A stretch of 64,000 nt of DNA from an uncultured Pseudomonadales bacterium (GTDB lineage Bacteria > Pseudomonadota > Gammaproteobacteria > Pseudomonadales > Porticoccaceae). Position numbers and translations under genes: made by a program. The notes beneath the pieces were generated by a model. That model had not been told where the DNA came from. It saw nothing but the letters and a program-made list of their open reading frames with translations, and did not search any database. The stretch spans positions 78,277 to 142,276 of the forward strand of contig CALSSA010000011.1 of assembly GCA_943788875.1 (NCBI GenBank), in the 5' to 3' direction. Numbering within the stretch: the first letter of the stretch is position 1; every line of letters begins with the position of its first letter. Shown here piece after piece: positions 8,805 through 19,044 of the stretch.

Positions 8805-9530
8805 TCTTGAGACGCAAGGTTAATTCCGGTAGTTGGACCAATGTAACGCCAGCCAACACTACCTCATCCAGAACATTTAATGACGAACTAGAGGGAACCT
8901 ATCAGTACCGTGTACGTGCATGCAATGGCAGTAGTTGCAGTGGCTATAGCAGCACTAAAACGGTAACCGTCTCCGCCAGCTATTCGCTGTCATCGTCGCC
9001 CTCGACAAGCACCAACGGTAGCTTTCACTCTGTCGTGGACTAATCCTAGTGGTTCGACTTTGTTTCAGGTACAGAAACTAAGCGGCAGCACATGGACAAC
9101 AGTGGCAATGAGGTCAACGACGAGCTATGCACTTAGTAATCAGCCAAATGGAACATACAACTATCGCGTTCAATATTGCTTCATGCTTGAACTTCCGCCA
9201 TCGCCACCGACACCAGTATGTACAGAGACAAGTAATACAAAACAGGTAGTTGTTGCCGTTCCTGCGCCATCAAAACCCAGTAGTATCAGTGGGCCAAGTA
9301 CACTTAGTTACAACACAGCGAGTGGGGTTGATTACAGTATCGACTGGGCCAACTCCACAGGCACAGTCACCGAATATGACCTTGAGAGAAAGGTGAACTC
9401 AGGTAGCTGGGCCAATGTAACGCCAGCCAACACTACCTCATCCAGAACATTTAATGATGAACTTCAGGGAACCTATCAGTACCGTGTGCGTGCCTGTAAT
9501 GGTCTGAGTTGCAGCTCTTTCAGCCCGACC
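8386..9530 (+). repeat. Tandem duplication of a two-module FN3 unit (period about 570-576 bp)
   Basis: Long stretches recur almost exactly with an offset of 570 to 576 bases. The block beginning TGTTTCAGGTACAGAAACTA occurs at 8491 and 9061, and CCATCAAAACCCAGTAG occurs at 8691 and 9267. The near identity at synonymous sites shows a recent duplication or gene conversion. Single-base differences between the copies reveal three one-base insertions near 8777, 8805 and 9021. Confidence 0.85.
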
Positions 9531-11993
9531 AAAACAGTCACAGTCACCGCCAACTACCAATTAACAGCGACTCCAGAAGCTAGTTCAGATGGCAATATTT
9601 CTCTGTCATGGTTAAACCCAAGCACCTCTACACTGTTTGAGGTAGAGGAGCAGGTTGGTAGCGGTAGCTGGAATCTAATTGGTGTCACAGGAAGTACAGC
9701 ATTCAGTCCGCCGAACAGGGCAGATGGAACATACAACTACCGCATTCAATATTGTTTTATGCTTGAAATACCCCCGTCGACGTCAACCAGAATATGCACT
9801 GCGACGAGCAACACAGACCAAGTTGTGGTCACCCGCCCACCTGGAACTCCACCCAGCATTAGTACCCCCGGGGATGATGACAATGGTGCATTTACAGTCT
9901 CATGGGGCAGTGCCACAGGTGTGAGCCCGCAGTACACCCTTGAACGCGAGAAAAACGGTAGCGGCACATGGGATGTTGAATATACCGGCTCTGGGACCAG
10001 TAGTCCGGTTAATGGCCTGGCCGATGGTAGTTACAAATTCAGAGTTAAAGCCTGTAACGTAGGCGGCTGCAGCACCCATAAAACGTCCTCAGTTACCTAT
10101 GTGGCAAACAAACCAGGGGTCCCGAGCAACCTGAGCGCGCCAGCGGCAACCGCGACCCAAAGCGTGGCTCTTACATGGTCCGCAGCCAGCGGTAACCCGA
10201 CTAAATATTATGTTGATAAGCGCAAAAATTCTGGGAGCTGGAGTACAGAGCCCTCAGTCACTGGAACAAGTGATAATGTCTCATCCTTAAGCGATGGCTC
10301 ATGGCAATTTCGCGTGCGTGCCTGTAAAACAGTTGGGCCCTTTACATCCTGTAGCAACAATTCGGCAATAACAAGTGGCACAACCGCTCTCTATGCTGGC
10401 ACCCCAGGCAGCATACAGGGTCCCGACAATGACCCTGTTGGCAGTTATCTACTTAAATGGGCGCCATCAACTGGCACCGTCAGCAATTACATATTGCAGG
10501 AGCGCAAAAATAGCGGCAGCTGGAGCACCATCTATGATGGCAATGACCCCTATATCGGCATAGAAGATCAGGTTGATGCCACCTACGACTACAAAGTAAA
10601 AGCCTGCAACAACATAGGTTGCAGCCAAGACACAAGTATTAAAACGGTTGTTGTAAGCAGCACAACCTCCGCACCGGCATCGCCACCATCACCGTTTAAC
10701 CCCAATCCGTCGTCGCTGGTGACCAGCAGCGAAATAAGCGCTACCGACGATGCAGGGGTAAGCGGCGGCTCATTCCGTGTCGACGAGAGTGGCTCGGCCA
10801 CCTACAGCATGCCAATCATGACTGTAGCTGGTACCGCTGGCGTAGTGCCAGAAATAAGCCTTAATTACTCAAGCAATAGCGGTAATGGAATTGCGGGTCT
10901 GGGTTGGAATATTGGCGGCTTGTCGGCCATTAGTCGCTGTAGACAAACATTGCACCAGGACGGACAGGCCAAACCTATTACCTTCAGCGCCACCGACCGC
11001 TTCTGTCTGGACGGCCAGCGTCTGATACTGGTTTCCGGCACCTATGGTGCATCGGGGTCAATCTACAAAACCGAGATAGACAGCTTTGCCAAAGTTGAAG
11101 CCTTTGGCGGCTCCACCGGGCATCCGGATTACTGGAAAGTGTATCGCAAGGACGGATCTACAACCGTTTATGGAGAAGCTGGCACCAACAAGAGTGCAGA
11201 ACTTGAAGGCCGAACTAGCAGCAATACCAAGTCAGGCAAAGTAGCCAGCTGGGGTATCAGGCAGTTGCTCGACAGCGCCAACAACCAAATAGTGTTTGTG
11301 TATAGCAACGATACAAGTGGCTTCAGGGTTAATGAAATTCGTTATGCCTATGCTGGAAGCACTGCTTTATCTGGCGCAGGCAACGCCCGTATCAAGTTCC
11401 AATATGCTACCCGTAATGACCAGAGCAAAAGTTACATGGGTGGTTATCATATTCCGGGCAAAGTGCGCCTGACCAGAATCATCTCCGAAAACAAAGTAGG
11501 CACCGTATGGAAAGAAGTTCGCAGATACGAACTTAACTACCGCGCCGAACTCAGCACCGACAAACTTTCCCGCCTCGACAATATTGAAGAGTGCATAGGC
11601 AGCAATTGTTTGCCCAATAAAACAAGCTTTATCTGGAGCCTGCCAGTAACAGGGGAGAGCTATAGCAATAGCGACACCAGTTTTACTATGGAAAGCCTCG
11701 TCACCTATCAGTTAGCTGATTTTAATGGCGATGGACAGTCCGATATTGTCTGGTCCAAGCATAAAAACTCAGGCCATGATCAAGGGCTGCAAGTAGCCTA
11801 TGGCAGTCAGCACTGGCACGGTTTATCCACACATGCACTGATCGACAATAATGGCAGCAGCACGGCTTCCATTCATTACGGCGACAGCCCCACCGCCGAC
11901 CAGGTTCTAAAGCTCTTTCCGTTTGACTACAACGCAGATGGCCGCTCTGATTTAGCCGTTTATGCATATCAGGCCGCAAATGGCCACGCATAG
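9060..11993 (+). CDS. Central fragment: FN3-like modules, SpvB domain, first VCBS repeats
   Basis: This is the longest intact piece, 977 codons. Its listed start (TTG at 9060) is only the first possible start codon; homology extends upstream to about 9024, so it is not a natural gene start. It holds about six FN3-like modules to 10660 and a short Pro/Ser-rich linker. An SpvB-type domain follows, with the signature GIAGLGWNIGGLSAISRC near 10885-10940. Two FG-GAP loops (DFNGDGQSD near 11722; DYNADGRSD near 11928) come next. It ends at a TAG caused by loss of one base at about 11985; the continuing frame resumes with GWHLYISEF. Confidence 0.75.
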   Translation: MFQVQKLSGSTWTTVAMRSTTSYALSNQPNGTYNYRVQYCFMLELPPSPPTPVCTETSNTKQVVVAVPAPSKPSSISGPSTLSYNTASGVDYSIDWANSTGTVTEYDLERKVNSGSWANVTPANTTSSRTFNDELQGTYQYRVRACNGLSCSSFSPTKTVTVTANYQLTATPEASSDGNISLSWLNPSTSTLFEVEEQVGSGSWNLIGVTGSTAFSPPNRADGTYNYRIQYCFMLEIPPSTSTRICTATSNTDQVVVTRPPGTPPSISTPGDDDNGAFTVSWGSATGVSPQYTLEREKNGSGTWDVEYTGSGTSSPVNGLADGSYKFRVKACNVGGCSTHKTSSVTYVANKPGVPSNLSAPAATATQSVALTWSAASGNPTKYYVDKRKNSGSWSTEPSVTGTSDNVSSLSDGSWQFRVRACKTVGPFTSCSNNSAITSGTTALYAGTPGSIQGPDNDPVGSYLLKWAPSTGTVSNYILQERKNSGSWSTIYDGNDPYIGIEDQVDATYDYKVKACNNIGCSQDTSIKTVVVSSTTSAPASPPSPFNPNPSSLVTSSEISATDDAGVSGGSFRVDESGSATYSMPIMTVAGTAGVVPEISLNYSSNSGNGIAGLGWNIGGLSAISRCRQTLHQDGQAKPITFSATDRFCLDGQRLILVSGTYGASGSIYKTEIDSFAKVEAFGGSTGHPDYWKVYRKDGSTTVYGEAGTNKSAELEGRTSSNTKSGKVASWGIRQLLDSANNQIVFVYSNDTSGFRVNEIRYAYAGSTALSGAGNARIKFQYATRNDQSKSYMGGYHIPGKVRLTRIISENKVGTVWKEVRRYELNYRAELSTDKLSRLDNIEECIGSNCLPNKTSFIWSLPVTGESYSNSDTSFTMESLVTYQLADFNGDGQSDIVWSKHKNSGHDQGLQVAYGSQHWHGLSTHALIDNNGSSTASIHYGDSPTADQVLKLFPFDYNADGRSDLAVYAYQAANGHA

Positions 11994-13390
11994 GCTGGCA
12001 TCTGTATATTTCCGAGTTTGTTAATGGCAGCTGGAAGCTTAAGTTTAATGGCGACCTGCCTATGACAGATGAATATGCGGTCTTTGCTGACCTCAATAGC
12101 GATGGCCTAGTCGACGCTATCAGTGACGCAAAGTCTATTATCTAGAGCATGATTCAGGCGCACAATCACCAGAGCCAGTCACCTCCAATAAATATTACGA
12201 GTTTGTCTACAAGCATGATGTGGACGTTGGAGCAATGCCCGCCGACACAACAGGCTCACTGCCATTAATCACCCACTCGTTTGAGGGCTTTAGAACTGCT
12301 GGGGCAGATTTTAATGGCGATGGCCAAGCTGATGGTTTAGCCATCATCAAAAAAACGTTTAGATATTGGTAATCCATAACCAGCTACACTCTAAATTCGA
12401 TAAGCATTCGAATTAACCAAGGTGTTGTTGGCGGCAAACGACCTTCTCTGAAATGATGCCCCCTGCATGACGAAGTTCTATTTGGGCGGCAAGCTCGATG
12501 ATGTCTTGCAGCTAATTAGCACCCCAGACATCAATGGCGATGGATTATCCGATCTTGTCTACTACAAAGATGATCAATTCCACTACGCTCTAAGCGATGG
12601 CACCCAACTGAATTATGTTGGCACCTTGTTATACTGCGGTGATCTTGATGACGCCAAAAAACGCGACTTTCATCATGGCCGATATTAACCGCGATGGTTT
12701 CCCCGACGCACTCTGGCATGACTGGTCAAACAGCTATGGCTATATTAGAGCCGCGAGTGGGATCCAACAAGTCAAGCAATTTGATTCAACGTTCGATACT
12801 ACAAAGGAATGTTGGTGACTAACAAAGACGACAGCCATGTCTTTTTCGATTACAACGCCGACACCATCACCGACTACGTCACCTTTAGAGACAATGAATT
12901 TAAAGTCTACGAAGGCAACGGCGCCAACCAGCCCGTCAACCGCATCACCAGCATCACCAATGGTCTGGGCGCAGTCACCGATATCACCTATGAAACCTTA
13001 GGGCACAGCGACCATTACAGGCATCTGGATGCCAACTTCACCGACACCACACAGCAAACCTGTACCGTAGATCTGACGAACTTTATATACGGCGGCGGCG
13101 GTGCATTATTGAATATGATTGCCCCGACACCAGTGATGACCTCAATGAGTTTCTACACCGCCCTTAAATGGCGGCTGGGATCTGCCCAGCTGGCACTCCA
13201 CAGTCTCGGTAAACAAGGCAACCCGGTACTTGAACTTAACGGCCCCATGTTCGTCGTCACCGGCGTTAGAAAGCTCAGCCCCTGCCGCCCACAACAGCAA
13301 CCCAGGGCCAGGTCGACAACAGCGCCACCAGCGCCATTAGCTATTACTACGGCGAAGCCAAAATCCAAGCCATGGGCCGCGGCATGTTAG
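11994..13390 (+). pseudogene. Frameshifted VCBS/TcB-like segment of the RHS locus
   Basis: No frame stays open for more than about 200 codons, yet family sequence can be followed across frames. FG-GAP calcium-type loops appear as DLNSDGLVD (about 12090), DFNGDGQAD (about 12310), DINGDGLSD (about 12530) and DINRDGFPD (about 12680). A TcB-like middle segment follows (ITSITNGLGAVTDITYE, near 12940-13000). A region around 12365-12465 carries several stops and is the most degraded part. Around 13330-13390 the frame changes into the motif YYGEAKIQAMGRGMLGF, which is conserved in this toxin class. Confidence 0.7.
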
Positions 13391-16281
13391 GGTTTAGAAC
13401 CCTCACCACCATCGACAACCAAACCGGTGTAACCACCCGAACCACCTATCGGCAAGACTTCCCGTTTATTGGTCAACCACTCAAAACCGAAGTGTTTTCA
13501 GCTGAAGGCAATCTACTCGGCGAATCCACCAACGACACCCGCCTAACCGGCTGGAACGGCACAGGTACTCCTAGCAACAAGCTACTACCAGCCCTACAAC
13601 ACAAGAGCATCGACAAAAGCTACAGCCTCGCCAACAACGGCGCCACTGCAGGTAGCCTGTTACAAACCGCCACCACCACCAGTCTCTACGACAGCGACGG
13701 CAACGCCACCAGCATCACCGTCAAAACCACTGGCGGCGGCAAAAGCTTTGAAAAAGTCGTCACCAACACCTACACCGCCGCCGGCTTTACCAGCGCCGAA
13801 AGCAAACGACTTGGTCGCCTAAGCAACACCCAAGTTGTCACCAAACGTGATGAAAATAGCGAGAACGGTAACTACCAGTTAACCGACACCCGAACCTCCA
13901 GCTTCACCTATATCACCAGCGGCAACCTCAAAGGCCTGCTGCAAACCGAAACCATCGAACCCGGCACCGCGTTCGAACATACCATCACCCACAGCTACGA
14001 CAGCTTTGGTAACAAAGTTAAAGCCGAAACCACCGCCATTGTTGATGGTGGCAGCACCCACAAACCCGTTTCAGCGAAAGCGAATACGACAGCACCGGCC
14101 GTTATGTTATCAGAAACCAAAGAGCAATTTAGCGATCGCCGTTACAACCAGCAAAACCGTCAGCGAAGTAATAAGCCGCAACGACTACGGCGCCGCCACC
14201 GAAACCCGCACCTGGGTGGATGACAACAACTATGTCACCAGCAAAGCCTCCTACACACCATTTGGCATCAAGTATTTCGAGAGCAACAGCAGTGGCGCCT
14301 ACAGCATCAACACCTTAGCCAGCGGCACCGGCAGCCAATGCCCACGTGGCACCGTATTCTATAGCCGCAGCCAAACCGCCGGCGGTGGTGAAAGCCAGCA
14401 ATGCTTCGACAAACTGGGCCGCAGCATCCGCAAAGCCGCCAAAGGCTTTAGCGGCACCTGGAGCTACAGCGACACCGAATACGACAGCATTGGCCGCGTC
14501 AAACGCCAGAGCGAACCCTATTTCGCCGGGCAGACCAGCTGCAACAGCACCAGTCACACCAGCAAATGTTGGGCCAGCATCAACTATGACATCCTCGGCA
14601 GACCCACCAGCGCCACAGCACCAGACGGCTCGGTTAGCACCACCGCCTACAATGGCCTGAGCACCGTCAGCACCAACGCCCTCAATCACGACAAAACCGA
14701 AACCAAAAACGTACTGGGTGAAATGGTTAGCGTCACCGACAACCTCAACAGCACCACCAGCTACGGCTACGACGCCCAGGGCAACCTGGTCACCATGACC
14801 GACAGCGCCAATAACAGCACCACATTGGTCTACGACAAACTCGGCCGCAAAACCAGCATGAGCGACCCCGACAAAGGCAACTGGAGTTATGTGTATAACG
14901 GTTTTGGTGAACTGATTGAACAGACCGACGCCAAAGGCCAGAAAAGTGAACTTAGCTACGATGTAAGAGGGCGCTTAAAAACCCGTATCGACAAACTGGC
15001 CAATGGCACCCAGGAAACCAACACCGTCTGGACCTATGACACTGGCCACCTATGGGCGTGGTCAGCTGCACAATGTTGAAGACCACTCAGCGGTTATATC
15101 AAAATCCTAGAATATGACAGCCTCGGCCGACTCTCGCGAAACAACCACAAGCCTAGGTAGTCGCAGGCGCACTGGGTATCATTATGAAAAAATCACCTAC
15201 GACCAATATGGCCGCACCTACCAGGTGTTTGATGCCGCCCGATCGCAGCAAAGTAGTTTCGACAACGGCACCCAAAACCACTACAACAGCCACGGCTACC
15301 TCAACAAAGTCACCAGCGCCGAACAGCTCAACGGCCAACCCGCCAGCACCTACCATACCATTCAGTCTATGGACGCCCGCGGCAATATCGTCAGCGAAGA
15401 ACTCGGCAATGGTGTCACCCGCAGCGCCACCTACGAACACAACACCGGCCTGCTGCAAAACCTGCAAGCCAACCTCGGCGTCAACACCTTCCAAAACCTC
15501 GACCTGCAATGGGACGAAGTCGGCAACCTTGAGCAGCGCAGTGAAACCGGCAATGGCCGCAACCTCACAGAGAACTTCCTCTATGACGGCCTCAACCGTC
15601 TAACCAGCAGCCAAGTGGTTGGCAGCAGCGCCCAGACACTAACCTACAACGCCATCGGCAATATCACCCACAAATCTGATGTGGGCAGTTACAGCTACGG
15701 CGCAGGCAATGCCGGCCCCCATGCCGTCACCAGCGCCGGTGGTCAAACCTACAGCCTACGACGCCAATGGCAACAATATCAGCGGAGACGGCCGCACCAT
15801 CAGCTACACCAGCTTCGACAAACCCAGCCAAATCATCAAAGGCAGCCACAAAGTTGAATTTGAGTACGGGCCAGACAGAAGCCGCTACCGCCGCACCGAC
15901 ACCAACACCGGCAATGGACGTGTCACCGACACCCTGTATATCGGCAGTGTTGAAAAAATCACCAACCCCGACGGCAGCAAAGAGTGGAAACGCACCATCG
16001 GTAATATCGTGATAAAACAAGTGTTCAACAGCAGCGGCACCCAAACCGCCAAAACAGAACACTATATCCTCAAAGATCACCTCGGCAGCCCCAGCGTCAT
16101 CATGGACAAAGTCGCCCAGGTACAGCAAACCATGGACTTCGACCCCTGGGGTGCCAGAAGAAACACCAACTGGGCCGCCATGAGCAGCACAGAGCTCACC
16201 AACACATTCTTTAAAAACCACAGTATCAGCAATAGCGTGGGTACCGATTCGACTGACCTCAAGAGGCTTTACCGGCCATGA
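13372..16281 (+). pseudogene. YD-repeat (RHS) region split over several frames
   Basis: The segment encodes tandem YD/RHS repeats that in intact relatives form the hollow shell around the toxin tip. Open pieces lie at about 13372-14223, 14080-15079, 15114-15857 and 15679-16281. Typical units are visible, such as YDSIGRVKRQS, YDILGRPTSAT, YDAQGNLVTMT, YDKLGRKTSMS and YDVRGRLKTRI. The coding strand is unusually rich in A and C (codons ACC, AGC, AAC, GGC), unlike neighbouring genes. Frame changes near 14080-14110, 15050-15115, 15740-15770 and 16265 break it. Confidence 0.75.
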
Positions 16282-16282
16282 G

Positions 16283-17485
16283 ATGCTGGATGAGGTGGGG
16301 ATTATTCATATGAATGGGCGGATTTATGATGCCAAGTTGGGGAGGTTTTTGCAGGCGGATCCGATTATTCAGGATCCATTTGATACTCAGAGCCTGAATA
16401 GATATAGCTATACAGGTAATAACCCGCTAAATGCGATTGATCCCAGTGGATTTAGTTTCTTTAAAAAACTATTTACCATCGTGAAAATCATCGCAGCAGT
16501 TGTTCTAACCGTTGCCTGCGGTGGTGTTTGTGGCCCAGCTGTTTGGGCGTGGACGTTTGGTACCATTGGTGCGATTGAAGCTGCGGCCATGGGAGGGAAC
16601 TTTGGTGATGTTCTTCTTGGAGCGTTTACGGGTGCAGTAACGGCCTATGCGGGTGCCGCCTTCTTAAAGGGTGGGCTTACGTTATTAGAGGCCTTTAAGC
16701 TTGGTGTTATTGGCGGTATTACCAATATATTACATGGTGGTAAATTTGGTCATGGCTTCGTGTCCGGTGGCGCAGGCGCTTACATTGGTTCTAAGATAGG
16801 TGGCTTTGTTAAAGGTGCAGAAAATGCTCTACGCAACACAGGAACATTTATTGCTCGAGTCACTCTTGGCGGGGCTCTTTCTAAAGCGACTGGAGGCAAA
16901 TTCGCAAATGGTGCGGGGTATGCGGCATTTTCGGCGGCGGTGAGTTATGCGACTACTCCCTCTGGTGGAAATGTGGATGCTGAGACAAGTCGCACTAAGG
17001 ACGGTAAAAATAGTGATTTAACCTTTAAGGAGGCAAAAAAAATATTGGTAGATAAGAAGTTACTACCTTCTGACGTGGCTAATGATCCAGAATTGCTTGT
17101 TGATGAAACACAAAAGGCAGCTATAAAGCCAGCAGGTATTAGCGAAGCCGACTTAAAAAGCTCTGATATCAGACTTGTCGCATCTTGGAAAACAGCGCAA
17201 GCCTTGGTTGACTCTGGAGAATGGCAGCACATTGACGGTTCTCATACGGGAGGTATTATGAAGATATTTATGAGTGCGACAAAGCCTAGCTTTAGTCAAT
17301 ATTTATCCAGAACAGCGTCAATCGGTTTAGGGCCAGCTGTGCCGCTTACAGGATCACAAAATCTCGTGCAAACAATACATCATGAGTATTTACACTATAT
17401 TGGTGTAGAAAGCCATGTTACTAACCCTGCAGGGTGGGGGATACGAATGAGAGATGATATTGGAGGATGGATTAATGATATTTAG
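16283..17485 (+). CDS. RHS core and C-terminal HExxH tip (candidate zinc-peptidase toxin)
   Basis: The fragment begins inside the RHS core, with [19 protein letters not shown] and later [20 protein letters not shown], the hallmark after which variable toxin tips start. Residues about 55-230 are a Gly/Ala-rich hydrophobic linker. The last 170 residues are a variable domain holding [12 protein letters not shown], an HExxH zinc-peptidase motif at residues 367-371 with a candidate third ligand at His378 (a near-metzincin HExxHxxG layout with one extra residue). This supports a metallopeptidase toxin, but the substrate is unknown. The ATG at 16283 is probably not a natural start; the frame upstream is shifted. 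The next gene overlaps its end by 11 bp. Confidence 0.8.
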   Translation: MLDEVGIIHMNGRIYDAKLGRFLQADPIIQDPFDTQSLNRYSYTGNNPLNAIDPSGFSFFKKLFTIVKIIAAVVLTVACGGVCGPAVWAWTFGTIGAIEAAAMGGNFGDVLLGAFTGAVTAYAGAAFLKGGLTLLEAFKLGVIGGITNILHGGKFGHGFVSGGAGAYIGSKIGGFVKGAENALRNTGTFIARVTLGGALSKATGGKFANGAGYAAFSAAVSYATTPSGGNVDAETSRTKDGKNSDLTFKEAKKILVDKKLLPSDVANDPELLVDETQKAAIKPAGISEADLKSSDIRLVASWKTAQALVDSGEWQHIDGSHTGGIMKIFMSATKPSFSQYLSRTASIGLGPAVPLTGSQNLVQTIHHEYLHYIGVESHVTNPAGWGIRMRDDIGGWINDI

Positions 17486-17924
17486 AATTGCGCTATTTAG
17501 TGTAATGCTTTTAGTAAATATTAATATAAAGGCAGATATTCCAATAACCAGTAGTTATTTGGAGTTAAATGACGAAAGATTTGGAGATTATTTTGAAATC
17601 GAATACAGCGAACGTGATGGAGGAGAAATACTAATTAATTTCTCCCATATATTCGTAAAAAAACTAGCGTGTGAAAAATGTCTGATCGATGCGTCTATCA
17701 ATATCTTTAATACTCAAGGCGATGTTTTGGAATGGGCCCAAGTCGCAGGCGTAAATTTTAATAGTATCAGCGTTACGAGCGCTTCAAAGCAAAAACTTTA
17801 TGCGGCGGGATTGAAAGAAAAGGTGAATATAAGTCTGTCATATATTGTTAGAAGTTGTGGTTCTTCAATAGGTAGCGAAAAAATAATTTTTAAATTTGAT
17901 GAAATAAGAAAGTTAAAGAATTAG
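17475..17924 (+). CDS. Predicted exported protein, candidate immunity partner of the RHS tip
   Basis: I do not recognise the family. The ATG at 17475 is chosen because GGAGG sits 8 bases upstream; an in-frame ATG at 17454 lies inside the toxin tip. The 149-residue product starts with a short hydrophobic signal ([18 protein letters not shown], then KADIP) and continues as a mostly beta-type domain with a CEKC pair and one later Cys. It overlaps the RHS tip by 11 bp, the usual place of an immunity gene, and is equally AT-rich. If it is an immunity protein, its signal peptide suggests protection in the periplasm. Function is inferred from position only. Confidence 0.6.
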   Translation: MIFRIALFSVMLLVNINIKADIPITSSYLELNDERFGDYFEIEYSERDGGEILINFSHIFVKKLACEKCLIDASINIFNTQGDVLEWAQVAGVNFNSISVTSASKQKLYAAGLKEKVNISLSYIVRSCGSSIGSEKIIFKFDEIRKLKN

Positions 17925-17981
17925 GGTCAGACTGAACCTGCCACAGTTTAATCGCAAGCCACGGAGGGTTGTTTAAATATT

Positions 17982-18959
17982 ATGCATTATCGAAACTTTA
18001 TTATAGATAAGTATCGGGCTATAGAACATGCTGAAGTAGGGGTGGGTAACCAGCTTATTCCATTGATAGGGATCAATGAATCAGGAAAAACATCTATCTT
18101 AAAGGCCATCCTATGCTTTGACAAAAATTCGGATAAGTATGGTGGCGGGGAGCACCTAGATTATAAAAATAACTATCAAATTGGTGACCACGACTGTTTT
18201 GTAACAGCCGAAGTGGTTATCGATTCGATTTCTGATATTGAGAGGATCGCTGAAAGCCTTCAGCTACAATTCAATGATTCGCTTATTGATCTTCTAAAAG
18301 ATATGTTTGAAAAAAGATCCCCCATTCTAATTCAAAGAGATATAAAAAATCGAAGATCATCTTATTCAATAGTTAATCTAGAGTTACCAAAAACAAAAAA
18401 CACCCAGCTCGCGAAAGCTATTTACCATTCACTTCCGATGATTCTGTATTTTGATGATTTTGCCGATCGGGTTCCCGAGTCATTAAGTTTTAGTTACATC
18501 GAAGCCGATCCACGATATCGCATCAAAAATACCAGACTTGTGGAGTGGCAAAGAATACTGGAAGAAGTCTTCCAAAGAGCTACAAAACGCAAAACCAACT
18601 GGATTATGGAGAATAGCAGCGTGGTCCATGTGATCAGAGAAGACCAATTCCAACAATGTTTTGACCTTGTTATGAGCCTTTGGCCTAAGGATCGGTCTGT
18701 TCAGGTTGATGGAGGTGGTAAGGCCAACGCTAAAGCTTCTCTGCAGTCCAGTGCTCTGTATTTGGATATCTATTATGAAGTGTTGAAGCACATGGAAGAT
18801 ATGGATTGTCGACTGGTGCATATTGTGCAGTACGGTGTGTTTCAGGCGGTTCAGTCTATGAGTAATAGTACCGGAGTTGTAACTCGTGATTGTGTCGATA
18901 AAGCCCGTGTGAGAGATGTCCTCAATCAGTCACGGGCCTGGCGGGTGGTTGAGCATTAA
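17982..18959 (+). CDS. Short OLD-like AAA ATPase, possibly truncated or chimeric
   Basis: The N-terminus is that of an OLD/RecF-like ABC-type ATPase, with a P-loop GINESGKTSILKA at about residues 30-42 after an F-x-x-Y-R-x-I motif. OLD proteins normally run to 550 or more residues with a TOPRIM nuclease domain. This one has 325 residues and no visible TOPRIM motif or ABC signature. The first two thirds are AT-rich, and from about 18600 base use becomes like the host genes, which suggests fusion to an unrelated 3' segment. A terminator-like hairpin follows. It may be a remnant of a defence gene carried with the RHS locus. Confidence 0.6.
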   Translation: MHYRNFIIDKYRAIEHAEVGVGNQLIPLIGINESGKTSILKAILCFDKNSDKYGGGEHLDYKNNYQIGDHDCFVTAEVVIDSISDIERIAESLQLQFNDSLIDLLKDMFEKRSPILIQRDIKNRRSSYSIVNLELPKTKNTQLAKAIYHSLPMILYFDDFADRVPESLSFSYIEADPRYRIKNTRLVEWQRILEEVFQRATKRKTNWIMENSSVVHVIREDQFQQCFDLVMSLWPKDRSVQVDGGGKANAKASLQSSALYLDIYYEVLKHMEDMDCRLVHIVQYGVFQAVQSMSNSTGVVTRDCVDKARVRDVLNQSRAWRVVEH

Positions 18960-19005
18960 CAATTATTGAGATGTGTGAGCGCGTCTAAAACCGACTCTCC
19001 CCTCA

Positions 19006-19037
19006 AGGCGGCAGGTTGTATTACTGTCGCCTTTTTT
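19006..19037 (+). terminator. Intrinsic terminator after the OLD-like gene
   Basis: A 9-bp stem (AGGCGGCAG with CTGTCGCCT, one G-T wobble) with a 9-base loop is followed directly by six T. It lies 47 bp after the stop of the OLD-like gene and would end rightward transcription of the accessory region. Confidence 0.75.
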
Positions 19038-19044
19038 GTGGGCT

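Larger units (their letters stand above)
7767..17485 (+). pseudogene. Tc/RHS-type polymorphic toxin locus, broken by many frameshifts
   Basis: When frames are joined this would encode a secreted protein of about 3,200 residues. In order it has a Sec signal peptide (7767-7855), about ten fibronectin-III-like modules (7860-10660), an SpvB/TcaC-type domain (about 10720-11640), FG-GAP/VCBS repeats with DxNxDG loops (11700-12930), a TcB-like middle region (to about 13500), YD repeats (13500-16270), the RHS core (16283-16445), a hydrophobic Gly/Ala-rich linker and a C-terminal HExxH tip. At least ten single-base shifts break the frame, for example near 8777, 8805, 9021, 11985, 12650, 14080 and 15075. 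Protein homology stays good on both sides of each shift, so either recent decay or clustered sequence errors would explain it. Confidence 0.85.

Noticed and set aside
7860..10660. Repeated segments that could be taken for a CRISPR array
   Set aside because: The repeats are about 280-570 bp coding modules with FN3-like protein similarity, not short direct repeats with unique spacers.
13879..16221. Long reverse-strand open frames rich in Ala, Gly and Val across the YD-repeat region
   Set aside because: They arise from the A/C-rich forward codons, whose reverse complements lack stops. They have no ribosome-binding sites and low-complexity products.
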